Assembly (NCBI RefSeq): GCF_040939455.1
Contig: NC_134108.1
Span: 87,278,001 to 87,342,000, forward strand
Reading direction: 5' to 3'
DNA: 64,000 nucleotides
DNA from: Microcebus murinus
Taxonomy: Eukaryota; Chordata; Mammalia; Primates; Cheirogaleidae
The notes beneath the pieces are model-generated. The model made no database searches. It was not told the DNA's origin and saw only the letters and a list, made by a program, of their open reading frames with translations. The translations under genes and the position numbers were made by a program. This document shows positions 44,722 to 58,324 of this stretch, piece by piece. Within the stretch, counting starts at the first letter, position 1; every line of letters starts with the position of its first letter.

Positions 44722-47340
44722 TGAGGACAGTCATTTCATAAAGATCAGTCTCAACTGTATGAGTGAAAAAGTTTTGTCTGTCTGTTTTCACCTTCCCTGC
44801 AGAAGTTGTTTGCATATGTGTTTATAATTATATTAAGCTTTGACTCATGGCTGAATTACCAGATGATACCAGATCTCTCCTTGTACTTTATAAAAGGAAC
44901 ATTATTAAACACAGTGAATGACTTATTTGTAATCATTGTCCCCTTGAAACTATGTAAAATTTTCCCAGAGAGTCTCTCCTAAGAATTTATTGGGCATACA
45001 AATCTCTCACATGTCTATACTATAGGAATTTTCGTAATTCACAATAAGTAATTAAATAACAGACAGATGCACTATCCAAAATAAATAAATATGTACAAAC
45101 ATTTAAAGATTTAAAACTGGGTTTACATGACTTGAAGGTGAGCTATTTCTGATATAAAAGCAAGCAATATCTAGCTTGTATAACAAATGCATGAATCAAC
45201 CGCAATGCATGTTTTATATCATGAACACTTAGATGTCAAACACATGTTCTTTTTATCTGCCTTGTCCAGCAACTTCATGACTCTCATTGCCATTGCGATA
45301 CATGAAACATTAAATGAACACTGTTTTCTTCTTTTCATACAAAGTAGGTAATTTCCATAGAAATTCAAAAATGAGTGAAATCAAGATGTGAGTAAAGCAA
45401 TATGCTTTGCAAAGTGCCAAATTTGAGCCTTTAGCTTGACCCATAGTCTAAAAGGGGTTACGGAAAACAGCATATATGAAACAATGATAAATATGCTTTG
45501 GCCATAAACTCCTTCCTTTCGACATTTATGTGGACTAAAATTCCTTCCCAGTACTCAGCCCTTACGAAAAGGACTTATGATCTTCAGAAAAAGGCTACCT
45601 CTGACCTGCCAAAGAGTTTTATAATGTTCTTCTGTTATATAATATTAAATATTCTCTGAGCAAAAAAGATTTATATACATTCGTCTATCTCTGCGACAGA
45701 TGAATATATTAATGTAATGGCTCATATTTTAAAAAGCTCTATTATGAAACTAGGTACTCATATATATTCAAGATAAGGGGAAAAAAGAAATATATCTTAG
45801 AGTATTTCTTAGAGACAGAAGAAAAATATCTGCTTTTCAAAAAGAAAAATTTCTGTCATAGAAACTGCTAGTTTAGGAAAATTGAGCCGTGATAACAATT
45901 GCTACTTAAGAAACAATCAAACAACAAATAGAATATAGGAGTAACTAATAGTCCTAAAATGGTAAATGAATTAACACACATTTTAATATATTGTAAAATA
46001 ATACAGGAAGAATTATAAGAATCTAAGTTCATGTACTATTACTAATTAAGTTAAAACCTTAAACAACACAGACTAGTTTAATAATTTTCTGCAAAAATAG
46101 CCATATGCTTCCTTTGTGATCTTTGATCCTGCCACTTTGGGAAATATTATGCAAATGCAACATTTTCTTTTATGTTTAATTTTTTTTTATGTGCTTGAAC
46201 ATCCTAAATTTTCCTCACTGCTTCTTTGAGACAGGTAAATGATCAAACTACTTAAATTCATGGGAATGTAAACATTATTTAAATAAATTTAATTATAATA
46301 ACATTTTTTTCCAAAACAATTTGTTCTTGTAAACCTCAGACAGAGTTCACCTCAAGTCTTTTTCTTCTTTCACTTATTGGATAAAATTTTAAATGTCATT
46401 TCTTGAAAAACGTTTTCTCTAAATAGTAATTTTCTTGTTTGATAGTTTCATCTTAAGTTATAATTTCAATATAACTAATTAACTTTAAAATCTTGGACTG
46501 ATATAAAATCGAGTTAATGCATGAGGATTAAGAAGCTTAAAATTATAAAGAAATTATAAAAGAAAGAGAATGTGAATAATCTGGGTCACCAAACCAGGTT
46601 TTAACTTATATATTTATGTTTTATAAAATATTTTTGCCATTTATAAAACTAGTGTCAATTAAGACAATAGTAGTTTTAATGTGGTAGATGTATTCTCTTA
46701 TTTTGACAAGATTTGTATATTTGTGCTTGTGCATTACAGCCTGTGTGTTTACATACAAGCTTACAAATGTAGGCTATTATTATTCAACAAAATTTACGAA
46801 TGATAGAAAGGAAAAAACAGTTGGGAAGACAACTGGTCTCAGTTAATAAGCAGCAGCAAAAAGGCATCCTGGGTCTACTTATTTGCACAGAGAGCACAAA
46901 TGTCTCCAGGACATTCTTGCTTCCCAATGGCCTGTTAACATTTTTGTTTCTGTTGTTTTTAACAAAAGTTACCCACTTCAGAAAATAGCTAGAATTATTA
47001 ATAATCATTAATTGCTGTTGTGTTCATTTTAATATTCTGATGCTAAACAAAGACTGGAGCCATTTCTTGTTTTCAGGTAGATATCTATGACTTCTATTCA
47101 TAGCTTTATATGGCAGCATAACAATGAGTTTCAGGCCTCAATTTCAGAATAATATACTGTTTAATTCTTTACATGCAAACTATTTTTGAAAATTACCTTT
47201 TGGCCATTGGGTAGCACCAAGTTTTACTCTCTTAGCTTCAAAAGGAAAGGAGCTGAGTATAACTAGATATATGTGGTATTTCCTGTATTTTTTATTAGTT
47301 AACTAGTATTATGAGCTTTTTATTAATCCACAAAGTCTGT
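44722..47340. other. Unassigned AT-rich sequence
   Basis: About 2.6 kb with no gene or repeat family recognised. Confidence 0.55.
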
Positions 47341-47711
47341 TATGATGATCAATTTTATGTGTCAACTTGACTTGGCTAAGGTATGCCCAGATAGCTGATA
47401 AAACATTATTTTTGGGTGTGTTTGTGTCTGTGAGGGGATTTCTGAAAGATATTAGCATTTAAACTGGTAAACTGAGTAAAGATGATTGCCCTCACCAATG
47501 TGGACAGGCATTATTTAATCTATCCAGGGCCTGAATAGAGCAAAAAGGTCAAGAAAGGACAAATTTGCTTTTTTCTAGAGCTGGGACATCTTCTCCTGAC
47601 CTCAGATATCAGTGCTTCATAATCACATCTCAATCCCTCATACTCTCTCTATCGCTCTCTTTTTCTCTCTCTCTCTCATTGGTCTGTCTCTTTAGAGAAC
47701 CACAACTAAAA
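47341..47711 (+). mobile_element. LTR (possibly MLT2/ERVL-like)
   Basis: LTR blocks in order: 'atgatcaattttatgtgtca', 'tgcccagatagctgataaaa', 'aaactggtaaactgagtaaa', 'gattgccctcaccaatgtgg', 'gagctgggacatcttctcct', and near the end 'ctctttagagaaccacaact'. It is the same family as the minus-strand fragment at 17.09 kb. The subfamily name is from memory and uncertain. No internal coding region is attached. A CT-rich tract (47643-47678) sits in its 3' part. Confidence 0.65.
47643..47678. repeat. (CT)n-rich tract inside the LTR
   Basis: CTCTCTCT with short T and ATCG interruptions. Confidence 0.9.
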
Positions 47712-47826
47712 CATCTATCAAATCAAATAAAGGATCAAATAAAACATCAAATAAAATAAAATAAATCAAATCAAATCAAATAAATTTTTATCAAATCAAA
47801 TAAAACATCTATCAAATCAAATAAAG
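47712..47826. repeat. Imperfect tandem array of ATCAAATAAA-type units
   Basis: About 115 bp made of ATCAA, ATAAA and ATCAAATAAA units. A longer unit, 'catctatcaaatcaaataaa', is found at the start (from about 47711) and again near the end (from about 47805). The array follows the LTR terminus directly. Confidence 0.9.
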
Positions 47827-49061
47827 ATTTTCTGGGTCTAATATGTCAATTTAAAACATTTAATGACTACATTTCCACAATTATATACTTTTCAGGATGA
47901 ATAGATACATACTCATGATCATGTGCAAAGACTGGCATAATGACTGTCATTAAGTTGATATATGGTATATATTGTTGCATAGTTTAAAAATACCTTTGTT
48001 GACTAATGACACCTACGACACACAGTTTACTGGATGGGTTAGAAGGCTTTAGAAATTTGTTGATGTCCTCACTATCAACCATATATTCTTGATCTCAGGG
48101 TAATCAGTAGCTAAAAATGTATCATATGGTTTAGTATTATAACATTCCCAAAGAAGATTCTATAACCCTCCATTCTTATTTTGTTCATTATTATAATAAA
48201 TCAACCAGAACTATTTAGCTTTGAAGAATGATAGCCACAGTAAAGGACTGTTTCATGACAGTTAATAGCTGCACATAGCAGCTACATGGGCACAGGCTTC
48301 CCAGTGGAAGGTGGCACTGCCATGAGCTCCCACCTGTTAGTCTGTTTTGAAGAACTGAGTCAGGATTTCCAGCACTTTTAGTCCAGATGTAAATGTCTTC
48401 ACAAAAGCCAGTAGTCTTACTAAGTAACCCAAGATCAACCACATAAGATTGATTATATAGAAAAATAAAATTGGTTAAGGAGAGCCTGTGTGATTATTTG
48501 TTTGTAATACTATTGATCTTGTTTTCAAAATTCTATTTTCTTATAGGTATATAAGAAAATCTTTCTTCTTTATCTATCTGTAATGCTCCATGTAGCTGGC
48601 TCTATTTATGTAAAATAAAATGAAACATCTTCTGTATGATATATTAATCCAAATGACCCCTGAGAATTCAGGAAAAATATCATAATATTGGCAGACTAGA
48701 GATTCTGAAAGGCTGTGCAGTACAAAATCATCCTTAACTAAACAATTTCCACAAACCTTCAGATCTATATTCTTTAACGTTCATTAATATCTCTCAGAAT
48801 TCCAGGCTTCTCAAAACATTATTTGATAATACTGCAATAGGCTTCATCTATCTCCAGATTTCTAGAAATGTTTCCTTTTACGTATATTAGCCCTTAAAAA
48901 ATTCCTTTTTACTCTAGCTTCTTTTTAATAAAGGCTTTAGGGGAATTGTTTAGCTTCAAATCATTGTATATTAGGAGAGAATTGCTATAAAATATAATTA
49001 TAAGTCACCAATAGGTTCAAATTGGTGATCCCAGCTAACTCCAACTTGCAGATGTATTATA
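47827..49061. other. Unassigned AT-rich sequence
   Basis: No gene or repeat recognised. Frame 48215-48442 on the minus strand has no known domain. Confidence 0.55.
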
Positions 49062-49988
<927 letters not shown>

Positions 49989-49990
49989 TA

Positions 49991-51814
49991 GTTTGGCTTG
50001 AGTAGCCTAAAATAAGCATTGAGTTGGCATTGAAAAATCAGGAGATTTCAAATAAAAATACTGATTTCTGGTGTGGCCTGGCAAATGGAACATCTGCTAA
50101 CGTTGGGAAGGCCTTCCATAATGGCAACACTCCTATAGCTAAGTAGTGCTGCTGAATGTAAAGGGCATATACTGGAAGAAACTCCTGTTGGTCTACCTCA
50201 CTTATGTTACCAGCCTGGCTACTGTATGCGTTTGAGTTTACAATGCCTAATTTTATAGTACCTGACTTTAATCTCTTCTCAACAAGTGGCAGACATTTAT
50301 AAAGGAAAATATACAAAACTAAGCCTTATAGCCTCTGTAGAGATAATGAGTAAATATAGCACAAAGAGTTTTATCTTACTATAATATAGTTGATGAATAA
50401 TATTAGAAATGTGTCACAGTAAAACTAAGAAGCCCATTTCAATTAAAACAAAGTATGTAGGAAGAGAGTATCATAGCACTGTGAGGAAAAACTAGCAGCA
50501 CTTCAAAGGAAAGAAATATTTTCTTCATGTCCACATACGTTTTTCAGAGCAACTTATTATGGTCATTCTTTCTTCATTTAACAGGCATTTCTACACAACA
50601 CTCATGAGTTAGATACTGTGTGCTAGAAACCACTTGATGAAATAATTCTAACTTGATAGGGTATGTTTGGAGATGAATGAGAAGGGAAAGTGAAAATCAG
50701 ATACTTTAACAGCATACTCTCAAAAACAGTCACTTTCAATTACAAGTTACAAACAGAATAAAATGCTATATCGAGATTTATAAGAAACTAAAAGTTAAAA
50801 GAAATCATAAACTTTTGTGAATGAGTATGAAGGTCAAATGTTCAAAGCCTAGAATTATTTCTTGTTCACTAAAGCATAATTAATTTCATCTTATGACTAA
50901 TAACATTTTCTCCAAATAAATTGTAGAAAAGACAAGTTGCAAAGAAACATTTTCAATTATTTTTATATGTAGATTAAGCTCTGAGAATCCCAGCTATGAC
51001 CTGACATATTAATTTGGTTAGATTAATATGTTCTCCTTATTGAAAAACAATCAGCAAATTTCTATTTTGATAGTTTCTTTCATTTAAAATATAGTAGCTA
51101 AATATTAAAACTATGAGGAAATCAATAATAAAAATATTAAAATATGAATAAAAAGAAATTATGGCATGGATGCAATAGAATTGCTTTTCAATGAAATATT
51201 TTTTCAAAGTGTTACAGAAGAACTGGGCTACCTTAGTCCATTTTGAATAATTTACATACTATTCCAAACATTTTTGAGAACTTTAGCAACTGAATGAGTA
51301 GTCAGTCCTCTTTCTCACTTTAATCAAACATTTCAGCATGAATTCATTCACTCACTTTTAAGGGCCATTTCCTTTGAAATTATATATAAATCTTCTATGT
51401 TCTATGGTAGAGAAATATAAAATTTAACAACACTTTTTAAAGTCTTGAATTAAACTATGCTGAATTTTTAATGGAATTCTAGGGTGAGTATGACATCCAC
51501 AATCTTTTGGAAAACTATAATAATAAAACACTTGCAAAAATATTTTGGATGAGACTTTCTGATATGTTGCCACATGTAGATTATTAGTCACTCGTTTATT
51601 TATTTCTAAAGAAATGTTTTTACTCTTTTAGCAATAGGACTTTAATCTTTAATAAAATTTTTCTTTTATTGCCAATATGCTCTGTAACCTTGAGCAAATT
51701 ATCTACTTGAATAGGTTTTCAATTAACCTCATATATAATTAGGATGATGAGAGTTTGAGCCTTCTAAAGAATCTGAAATTAATTATATAGTAAAATTTTG
51801 GTACCTTGTATTTT
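49991..51814. other. Mostly unassigned AT-rich sequence
   Basis: No gene. 'cttcatttaacaggcatttc' to 'gatactgtgtgctagaaacc' (50570-50640) looks like a short antisense L2 3' end. The rest is unassigned. Confidence 0.5.
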
Positions 51815-52420
51815 TCAAACTTTTTATGTTGAAGTAATTTTAGATCTATAAAAGAGTTGCAAAGATAGTATAGAGCTCCCATACATTCTTCACTAAACAT
51901 CTTTTGATTTTAATATCTTACATTGCTATGATATATTTATCAAAGCTAAGAGATAAACATCAATATAATATTAATAATTAAAACTTCAACTTTGGATTTC
52001 AGTGTGTTTTTTTTGTTGTTGTTTGTTTGTTTGTTTTTACCAATGCCTTTTTTTCTGTTTAGTATCTAAGCTCAGGTAGTACACTGTATTTAGTTGTCAA
52101 TTCTCCTTAATCTCTTTCAATCTGTGTCAATTTCTCAGTCTTTCCTTGTCTTTCATAACCTTGACACTTTTGAAGTTACTAGTTAGCATTTTATTAAATG
52201 TCCCTTAGTTTGGTTATGTCTAATATTTTCCCATGAACTGATGAAAGTTTTGGATTTGGGAGAAGAATGCCTCATATGTTATGTCCTCTTCTCAATACTC
52301 AAGTGAAGGAGACTTAAGCTACATTTCCTAGAGGGAAGGATTCCAAAGAATTTGTGGCCACGTGTCAGAACAACACCATACTTAATAAATTTGGGGGGGA
52401 AACTCTGGGGCTGTGAAATA
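51815..52420. mobile_element. L1ME-like 3' region, left part
   Basis: Old-L1 blocks occur in order: 'ttgaagtaattttagatcta', 'gagttgcaaagatagtatag', 'tcaatttctcagtctttcct', 'cataaccttgacacttttga', 'ggttatgtctaatattttcc'. A GTTT-rich tract is at 52011-52038. The orientation relative to L1 is not certain. It continues at 52.59 kb beyond a younger L1 end. Confidence 0.6.
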
Positions 52421-52423
52421 TCC

Positions 52424-52578
52424 TCTTCTTTTTTTCTTTTTCATTTCGGCATTTTATGGGGGTACAAATGTTAAGGTTACATATATTGCCCTTCCCTCCT
52501 CCCCCCTTCAGTCAGAGCTTCAAGGGTGACCACCCCCAGGCGGTGCACATCTCACTCATTATGTATGTATATACCTCT
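52424..52578 (-). mobile_element. 5'-truncated lemur-type L1, 3' end only
   Basis: A poly-T start then 'ggcattttatgggggtacaa', 'gttaaggttacatatattgc', 'agggtgaccacccccaggcg' and 'gtgcacatctcactcattat' are the antisense of the 3' UTR common in lemur L1s. Imperfect target duplications with CCTCTTCT lie at 52422-52429 and 52574-52581. It is one of the young insertions and one of the lineage markers. Confidence 0.8.
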
Positions 52579-52589
52579 TCTACTTAATC

Positions 52590-53012
52590 TTTCACCTACT
52601 AATTGTAACATTCATCAATGGATCTTGCCCAATGCAATTACTTCTTCATAGATTAATTGTTAATTCTTCTATAAGAAAGATTTGTTCCTTCTCTTCTATT
52701 TTTTATTTATTCAGTCATTTATTTATAATTCATAGCAGTATGACCTCATGAAGATTTATTTTGGTTTTACATTTTAATCTAATATTATCATTATTTATTG
52801 TTTAAGTTATTTCAACTCTTGACATTGGGAACTCCCTCAGATTGGCTTCTGGGTCACTTTGACATGACCCATCCCTGTTTTTGGTGTGTAGGGGGGCTGA
52901 AGGTGGCACTACAAGATGATACTCCAGGCCCATCTTATATTTTGTATGTCTCAGACTTAGAATCAGCTATTTCTCCATGGAACTCCAATTTATTTTATTA
53001 GACTAAGATATT
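52590..53012. mobile_element. L1ME-like 3' region, right part
   Basis: Continues the 51.8 kb element: 'agtatgacctcatgaagatt', 'gacattgggaactccctcag', 'ttgacatgacccatccctgt', 'ggcactacaagatgatactc', 'aatcagctatttctccatgg'. Confidence 0.6.
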
Positions 53013-53432
53013 TGTATTAGTTACCCAGGACTTCTGTAACAAGTTACTACAAATTGGGTGGCTTAAAAATAACGGAAATTTGTTCTTCCACGGGTTAGGA
53101 GGCCAGAATCAAGGTGTCAGCAGTGTTGATTCCTACAGGAGGCTCTGAGAATCATCTGCTCCACGCATCTCTCCTGGCATTCTTGCATTTATTGGTTTGT
53201 ACCTGTACCAGCCCAATCCCTGCCTGTGTCATCCCATGAGCCTTCTTCCTATGTGTCTCTTCTGTGTCATCTCCTGGTATAAGGACACCAGTCATTTGAT
53301 TTAGGGCCCACCCTAATCCAGGATGACCTCATCTTAACAATGACATCTGCAAAGACCTTTTTGCCAAATAAGGTAACATTCCGAGCTTCCAGGTAGGCAA
53401 GAATTTGGGGGGCACATTATTCAACTCTATAT
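53013..53432 (-). mobile_element. MLT1-type (MaLR) solo LTR
   Basis: The reverse complement of an MLT1 LTR: 'tgtattagttacccaggact' at the left end, 'acaaattgggtggcttaaaa', 'ccagaatcaaggtgtcagca', 'ggcccaccctaatccaggat' and 'ggggggcacattattcaact' at the right. It is more diverged in its middle than the 12.12 kb copy. Confidence 0.78.
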
Positions 53433-53844
53433 AGTTTTCTAACCAAGATCTTGGCATTGAATTTTAAAATGAAAAAATCTAAATATGTATGCATATATTT
53501 AAAATGTATAAGTAAAAATATAGTATAAAAAATGTTAAAACCTACTGGATTATTGTACTGCTTTATCCCTTTATTTCACACTGTATTTCCAAGTCAAGGG
53601 ATTTACTTAGGTATAGTCCTATATTCTACATATTTTGAGAACACATTTAATTTCTCAAATTTTAATATATAAATTGCAAAATATCTTTCTGGAAATCAAA
53701 TCTTAAGCTCCAGGTGAAATGGTGCTATTAAAAAAAGCTTATTTTCAGTCTTTCAGATGGACCAGAGGAAAGCTGAAGCCATAAAATTTATATTGCTTCC
53801 ATTTAGCTTAAAGTTATTTAAATATTAATTTGCTTAAATTGTGA
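53433..53844. other. Unassigned AT-rich sequence
   Basis: No gene or repeat recognised. Confidence 0.5.
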
Positions 53845-55255
53845 AATATTTAAAAGATACATCAAAAATATACCATAGCAGAGACTCTATATCCACTATC
53901 CACATTTAACACATGATTTGATCTTTTACATCATTAATTTTTTAAAAGAAAGTAAGTTATTCTATAAAGAATTAAAACATTAGAATAAAATTGAGGACAC
54001 TCTTTTCATCTTATATATCCAAATTCATATGTATCATCATATATCCATAAACATAGCATTCATTTGTATGTCTTTCATATTTATGTAAAAGGCATTATGC
54101 TATATATTCCTTTTTAATTTTCTTTTACTCTGTTAACTTTTCAAGATTTATCTATGTTAATACATGTAGATATAGTGTTTTAATAACTACATATTATACA
54201 ATTTTCTGGAATTAGAAAAATATAAAGTAATTGACTATTAATTCATTTTTCCTTTACTCAAAATTTAAATTGTTTCATTTTTAAATATTAAAATAATTCT
54301 TCACTTGCTATCCATGCACAAAGAATTGCTAATTCTTAGTGTCTGTTGTTGCCTAGTTGTAGTGGATACTGCTAACTTGTTCTCCAAAGTGGTTATTCTT
54401 ACATACATGCCTATTAGCAATGTGGGCAAGGTTCTGCTTCTTCAAGTCCAAACCTATTGGGTATAATCATATATATGTTTATTTGTATTTTTGCCAGTTT
54501 GATGGATGTGAAGTTGTAAGTCATTACTTTTATAAGTATTTCCTTAATTTCTAGTAATATTGAGTTTATAAAATGTTTATTAGCAATTAAGATTTTTCTT
54601 CTGTGAATTGCCTGCTCAAATTCTTGACTCATTTTATTTATTTTTTATTGCTTATATAAACCTGATATGTATTCAGACATTAAATCTTGGTTAGTTATAG
54701 AAAATGCAAATGTAATTTTGCAGTTTACGGCATAGGTTTTAACTTTATGTATATGTATTTTGTTGTACAGATATATTCAATTTCAATGTACCTTGTGTAT
54801 TCAGTGAAATGAATTATACTTTTTATTTGTTGTTGTCTGTGTGTGGGTGTGTGGAGGTGTATTATTTAAGAAATTCTTTCTACCTGGAGGTCTATAGCTA
54901 TTCTTTCAAATTAGATATTTATTTCATCTGAGTTATATTTTACATATAAGGTAAAGAATTTATTTACGTCTTGTTTTTCCATTTGAATAAGTGATGATTA
55001 TAGAGTAACATCACATAATCTATCATCTCTCCAGTGATGTGGTTGTAAGACCCAACACCTCTGATATGTTTTGAACTGCTGTTATCTGTACGGATTTGCT
55101 TCTAGCCACCTCTTTACCTCCATTTCTTTATTTGTCTATCCTTGTGCCAAAACTATAATATATTAATTTCAACTTGTGTTGATATTTGGTAGGTCAAGTT
55201 TGCTCTTCTTATTTTTCTATATAGGTCATATAATGTACTGTTTTTTACTGTAATA
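53845..55255 (-). mobile_element. Old L1 (L1MC/L1ME-like), 3' UTR to ORF2, antisense
   Basis: Antisense blocks occur in order over 1.4 kb: 'cacatttaacacatgatttg', 'caagatttatctatgttaat', 'gttctccaaagtggttattc', 'gccagtttgatggatgtgaa', 'tgttttgaactgctgttatc', 'tttgtctatccttgtgccaa', 'tttggtaggtcaagtttgct'. Heavily diverged, no open frame of note. Confidence 0.68.
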
Positions 55256-55257
55256 TT

Positions 55258-55475
55258 TATAGCCAGTATCTGAGTTCAAATCCCAATTCTATCCTCTATT
55301 AACAATATGACATTGGCAAATTAATTAAGATCGCTGAGTCTCAGTTTCTTCACTTGCAAAATAAAGGTTTTAATGGTTCCAATATCACAACGTTCTTTCA
55401 AAAATTAAATGTGCTTTCTTATGTAAACTATTATGCTTCACAAATAGTAAGTACTCAATAATTAGCTATTATTCA
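55258..55475 (+). mobile_element. MIR SINE
   Basis: Nearly full-length sense MIR: 'gagttcaaatcccaattcta', 'aatatgacattggcaaatta', 'gctgagtctcagtttcttca', 'aatagtaagtactcaataat'. Confidence 0.82.
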
Positions 55476-55769
55476 AAATTATCTTGTCTTTTACCCTTTG
55501 TGGATTTTAGAAGTAGCATTTCATATAATTTATAATAATCAGTAAACATAATCCAGATTATTACTGAAATTTCACTGATTTTTATAGAGTAATTTACATT
55601 CTCTAGCTAATTCTGCAAGTCTGCTTTGTTTGGGCAGCATTAATTCCTAAAAGTAAGTTGTGATAGACGATACTAGTCTTGATAAACAATACTTTATGGA
55701 ATAGTTTTGCAAAATTTCATTGCTAAAAAGTAAGTTTAGAAACTCGTAGGTTTTTCAGGACAGAAGAGT
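55476..55769. other. Unassigned AT-rich sequence
   Basis: Nothing recognised. Confidence 0.5.
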
Positions 55770-55925
55770 TATTTAACAATCATTAAAATAAGCCCCTTAT
55801 GTTCCAAATGAGAAACTTGAGGCTCAGAAAAACTGTGACTTGCTTCATGTGTCATAGGTGGTCTTGAGCAGTCCTAAGAGACTCACAACTGAAGTTTGGC
55901 TCCCTATGTACATTATAGTATCTTT
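55770..55925 (-). mobile_element. MIR fragment
   Basis: 'aatgagaaacttgaggctca' and 'gtgacttgcttcatgtgtca' match the antisense MIR core. Confidence 0.65.
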
Positions 55926-57394
55926 TATCAAAAACAGGCTGGTTGTTGTTAGAGAATTAAATATAAAAAGGCATATTAATGTTAAAACTCTACAGAACAT
56001 TGTTTAGTTTTTTTTGTTGTTGTTGACTCTGAGTACACCTAAGTATTTTAAAGTGCCTCCAGGTTGACAGGAATATAAATTGATGCTTTGAAGAACATTA
56101 AACAGCTAATTAACAGAGATTCTCAGATGAGACAAATAGCATATAAAAATCAGCTTTTAGTGTGTTTTGATACTTCGCTCAAAAAAACTCATGATCCCAT
56201 CTAAAGTCGTATTCCCTTTTTTTCCCTCAAAGCCTGTTAAACACTCATCTACTCTGTAAATTATTAGAGGTTAGGAGATATCGATCAGCTCTGTTTGGGG
56301 GCTGATGTGGTACCAGGCAAGCACACTGCTTAGCAAATCCTCTTGGGTAGTGGTTGTGGGAGGATCATGAGTGTGCTGATTAGGTTATTCCTGAAACATC
56401 TATTTCCTGAGTCACACCCACCTTATAGTAAAAATTATATTTGACTGCAATTCATCTTTCAAAATTCTGCTTTGCTGTCATCTCTTCTGTGAAGCCTTTT
56501 CTGACATCTGCCAGAGGAAAAGGAGATGTTTTATTCATAGCTTCATCCTTAAAGATAAAAAACGAATATATAATAATTGTATCATAATTATATAAAAGGC
56601 TACCAGATGATTTTTTAAAAATGCACTTACAAAGACAATGCATTTGACACTATTGCTTGCAGATCACAAGTAAAAATCCTAGTGATTAGGTTAAAGGGGA
56701 AAATTGCTACTTATTTCTTTAGGTATTGCTTTAGGTATTTCTTTGGTATTGCTGATTTTTTAAGCAGACAGATTCTTGACTCACTGTCCATTGAAAGGAT
56801 TTTATAGGAAAAAGGTGATTCTGCATTTGTTGTTTACTCACCGGTACATTTTGCAGCAATTCACACCAAGACTTGTGATTTCTTTTCTTTTTAAAATGCA
56901 CCTACTCAGACAGATATGATTGAAAGACATTTTTACTTCAAAGTCTCTATTTTCAATAGCTTGTAACTAAACTAATTAACTGGTAAAATGAAATGATTCA
57001 TGCTTATTGTCAGTTGAAAAGTGAATTTAACTGTATGGAAACAAAATCATTGAAGCTATTTTAGATGATCAGATTAATTGCGTATTTGATAAAATTTTTT
57101 TAATTTTGTGAGTCAATCTTGACTCAGTCATTTATATGAAGTATCTACCACATCCAAACAAGTAGTGGCTGTCCAAGAGACATTGCATTGTGCCTATTTA
57201 TGAATCTTCTTATCAAGAACACAGGTGTGGTCCCATCAGGCTAAAGAAGTAAATTCTATATAATAAAAGACAAAACAAGAACAATCTTTCCTACAATTCT
57301 TAATGTTTTATGTCTCATGCCTCCAATTGTTTATTTGTAGGAATATATAGTCAAAAATCAGTAATGTTTACAGTATATGATTAACAACCAGTCA
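55926..57394. other. Unassigned AT-rich sequence
   Basis: About 1.5 kb with no gene or repeat family recognised. Confidence 0.55.
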
Positions 57395-57550
57395 CATCTG
57401 AAATTGGTTTTTTGCTCAATCCTTACTAGTTGTGTAACATTGAACACGTTACTTGGATGTTCTGTGCCATAAAATAGATAAACAATACCTACTTCATAAG
57501 GTTGTTGTAAAAAGTAAATGTGATATGATAAGAGGTATAAACATTTAAAT
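57395..57550 (+). mobile_element. MIR fragment
   Basis: 'ccttactagttgtgtaacat', 'cacgttacttggatgttctg' and 'acttcataaggttgttgtaa' follow the sense MIR core and 3' part. Confidence 0.7.
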
Positions 57551-57858
57551 TCTTTAGATATGGAAATAATTTTGTTTTCTTTTTTACTTCTTGTCCTTCA
57601 GGAAGAATACAGCACATTCTTAGGAGAGTGATTTAAAGGTTGTTTCTGTCCTTCTAGTAAACAGAGGTTGTATTTATGGAAAAAAATCAGGAGATGCTTC
57701 CTGAGGATGATAAGGAAGATGAGAAACCAGCCAACGTTAAGGAAGTTGGGCCACCATGGAGAAGACTCTACTTTCTTAGAATACGTGGGCAAGCAGATAT
57801 AGTGAAGGATCACCACGAGTGATTAGAAGGTCTTTGAAGCTGAGTTATGTTATATATA
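57551..57858. other. Unassigned sequence
   Basis: Nothing recognised. It reads up to a TATATATA octamer just before the hAT-type element. Confidence 0.5.
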
Positions 57859-58324
57859 CAATGGTCCCCAGCCGTTTTGGCACCAGGGACCAGTTTCATG
57901 GAAGACAATTTTTCCACAGACTGGGGTTGGAGGGGGTGGTTGATATAAGTCTGTAAGCAATTGATTTATTATGGTCTCTGCACAGTCAAACCTCGCTGCT
58001 AATGACATTCTATATTTGCAGCCATTCCCTAGAGCTAGCATCACTGCCTCAGCTACGCCTCAGGTCATCAGACATGAGATTCTCATAAGGAACGTGCAAC
58101 CTGGATCCCTTGCATGTGCAGTTTATAGTAGGGTTCGCACTCCTATGAGAATCTAATGTCACGGATGATGTGACAGGAGGTGGAGCTCAGGTGGTGATGC
58201 AAACAATGGGGAGCAACTGTAAACACAGATGAATCTTCACTTGCCCACTGCTTACCTGCTGTGCAGCCTGGTTCTCAATAGGCCACAGACTGGTACCGGT
58301 CTGTAGCCCAGTTAGGGACTACAG
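57859..58324 (+). mobile_element. hAT-type nonautonomous DNA transposon with internal hairpin
   Basis: Starts 'caatggtccccagccgtttt' and 'ggcaccagggaccagtttca'; ends 'tggtaccggtctgtagccca' and 'gttagggactacag'. These ends match the 41.57 kb element in inverse orientation. The centre holds a large imperfect inverted repeat: 'gagattctcataaggaacgt' (58077-58096) pairs with 'cgcactcctatgagaatcta' (58136-58155). The left flank is TATATATA, but I see no clear 8-bp copy on the right, so the target duplication has decayed. No transposase. Confidence 0.82.

Noticed and set aside
47712..47826. Regular repeat array, considered as CRISPR-like
   Set aside because: Units are short, low-complexity and without unique spacers, in a mammalian context; it is a simple tandem repeat.
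57598..57816. Minus-strand 72-codon frame before the hAT element
   Set aside because: No domain, hydrophobic AT-driven composition, no support from neighbours.
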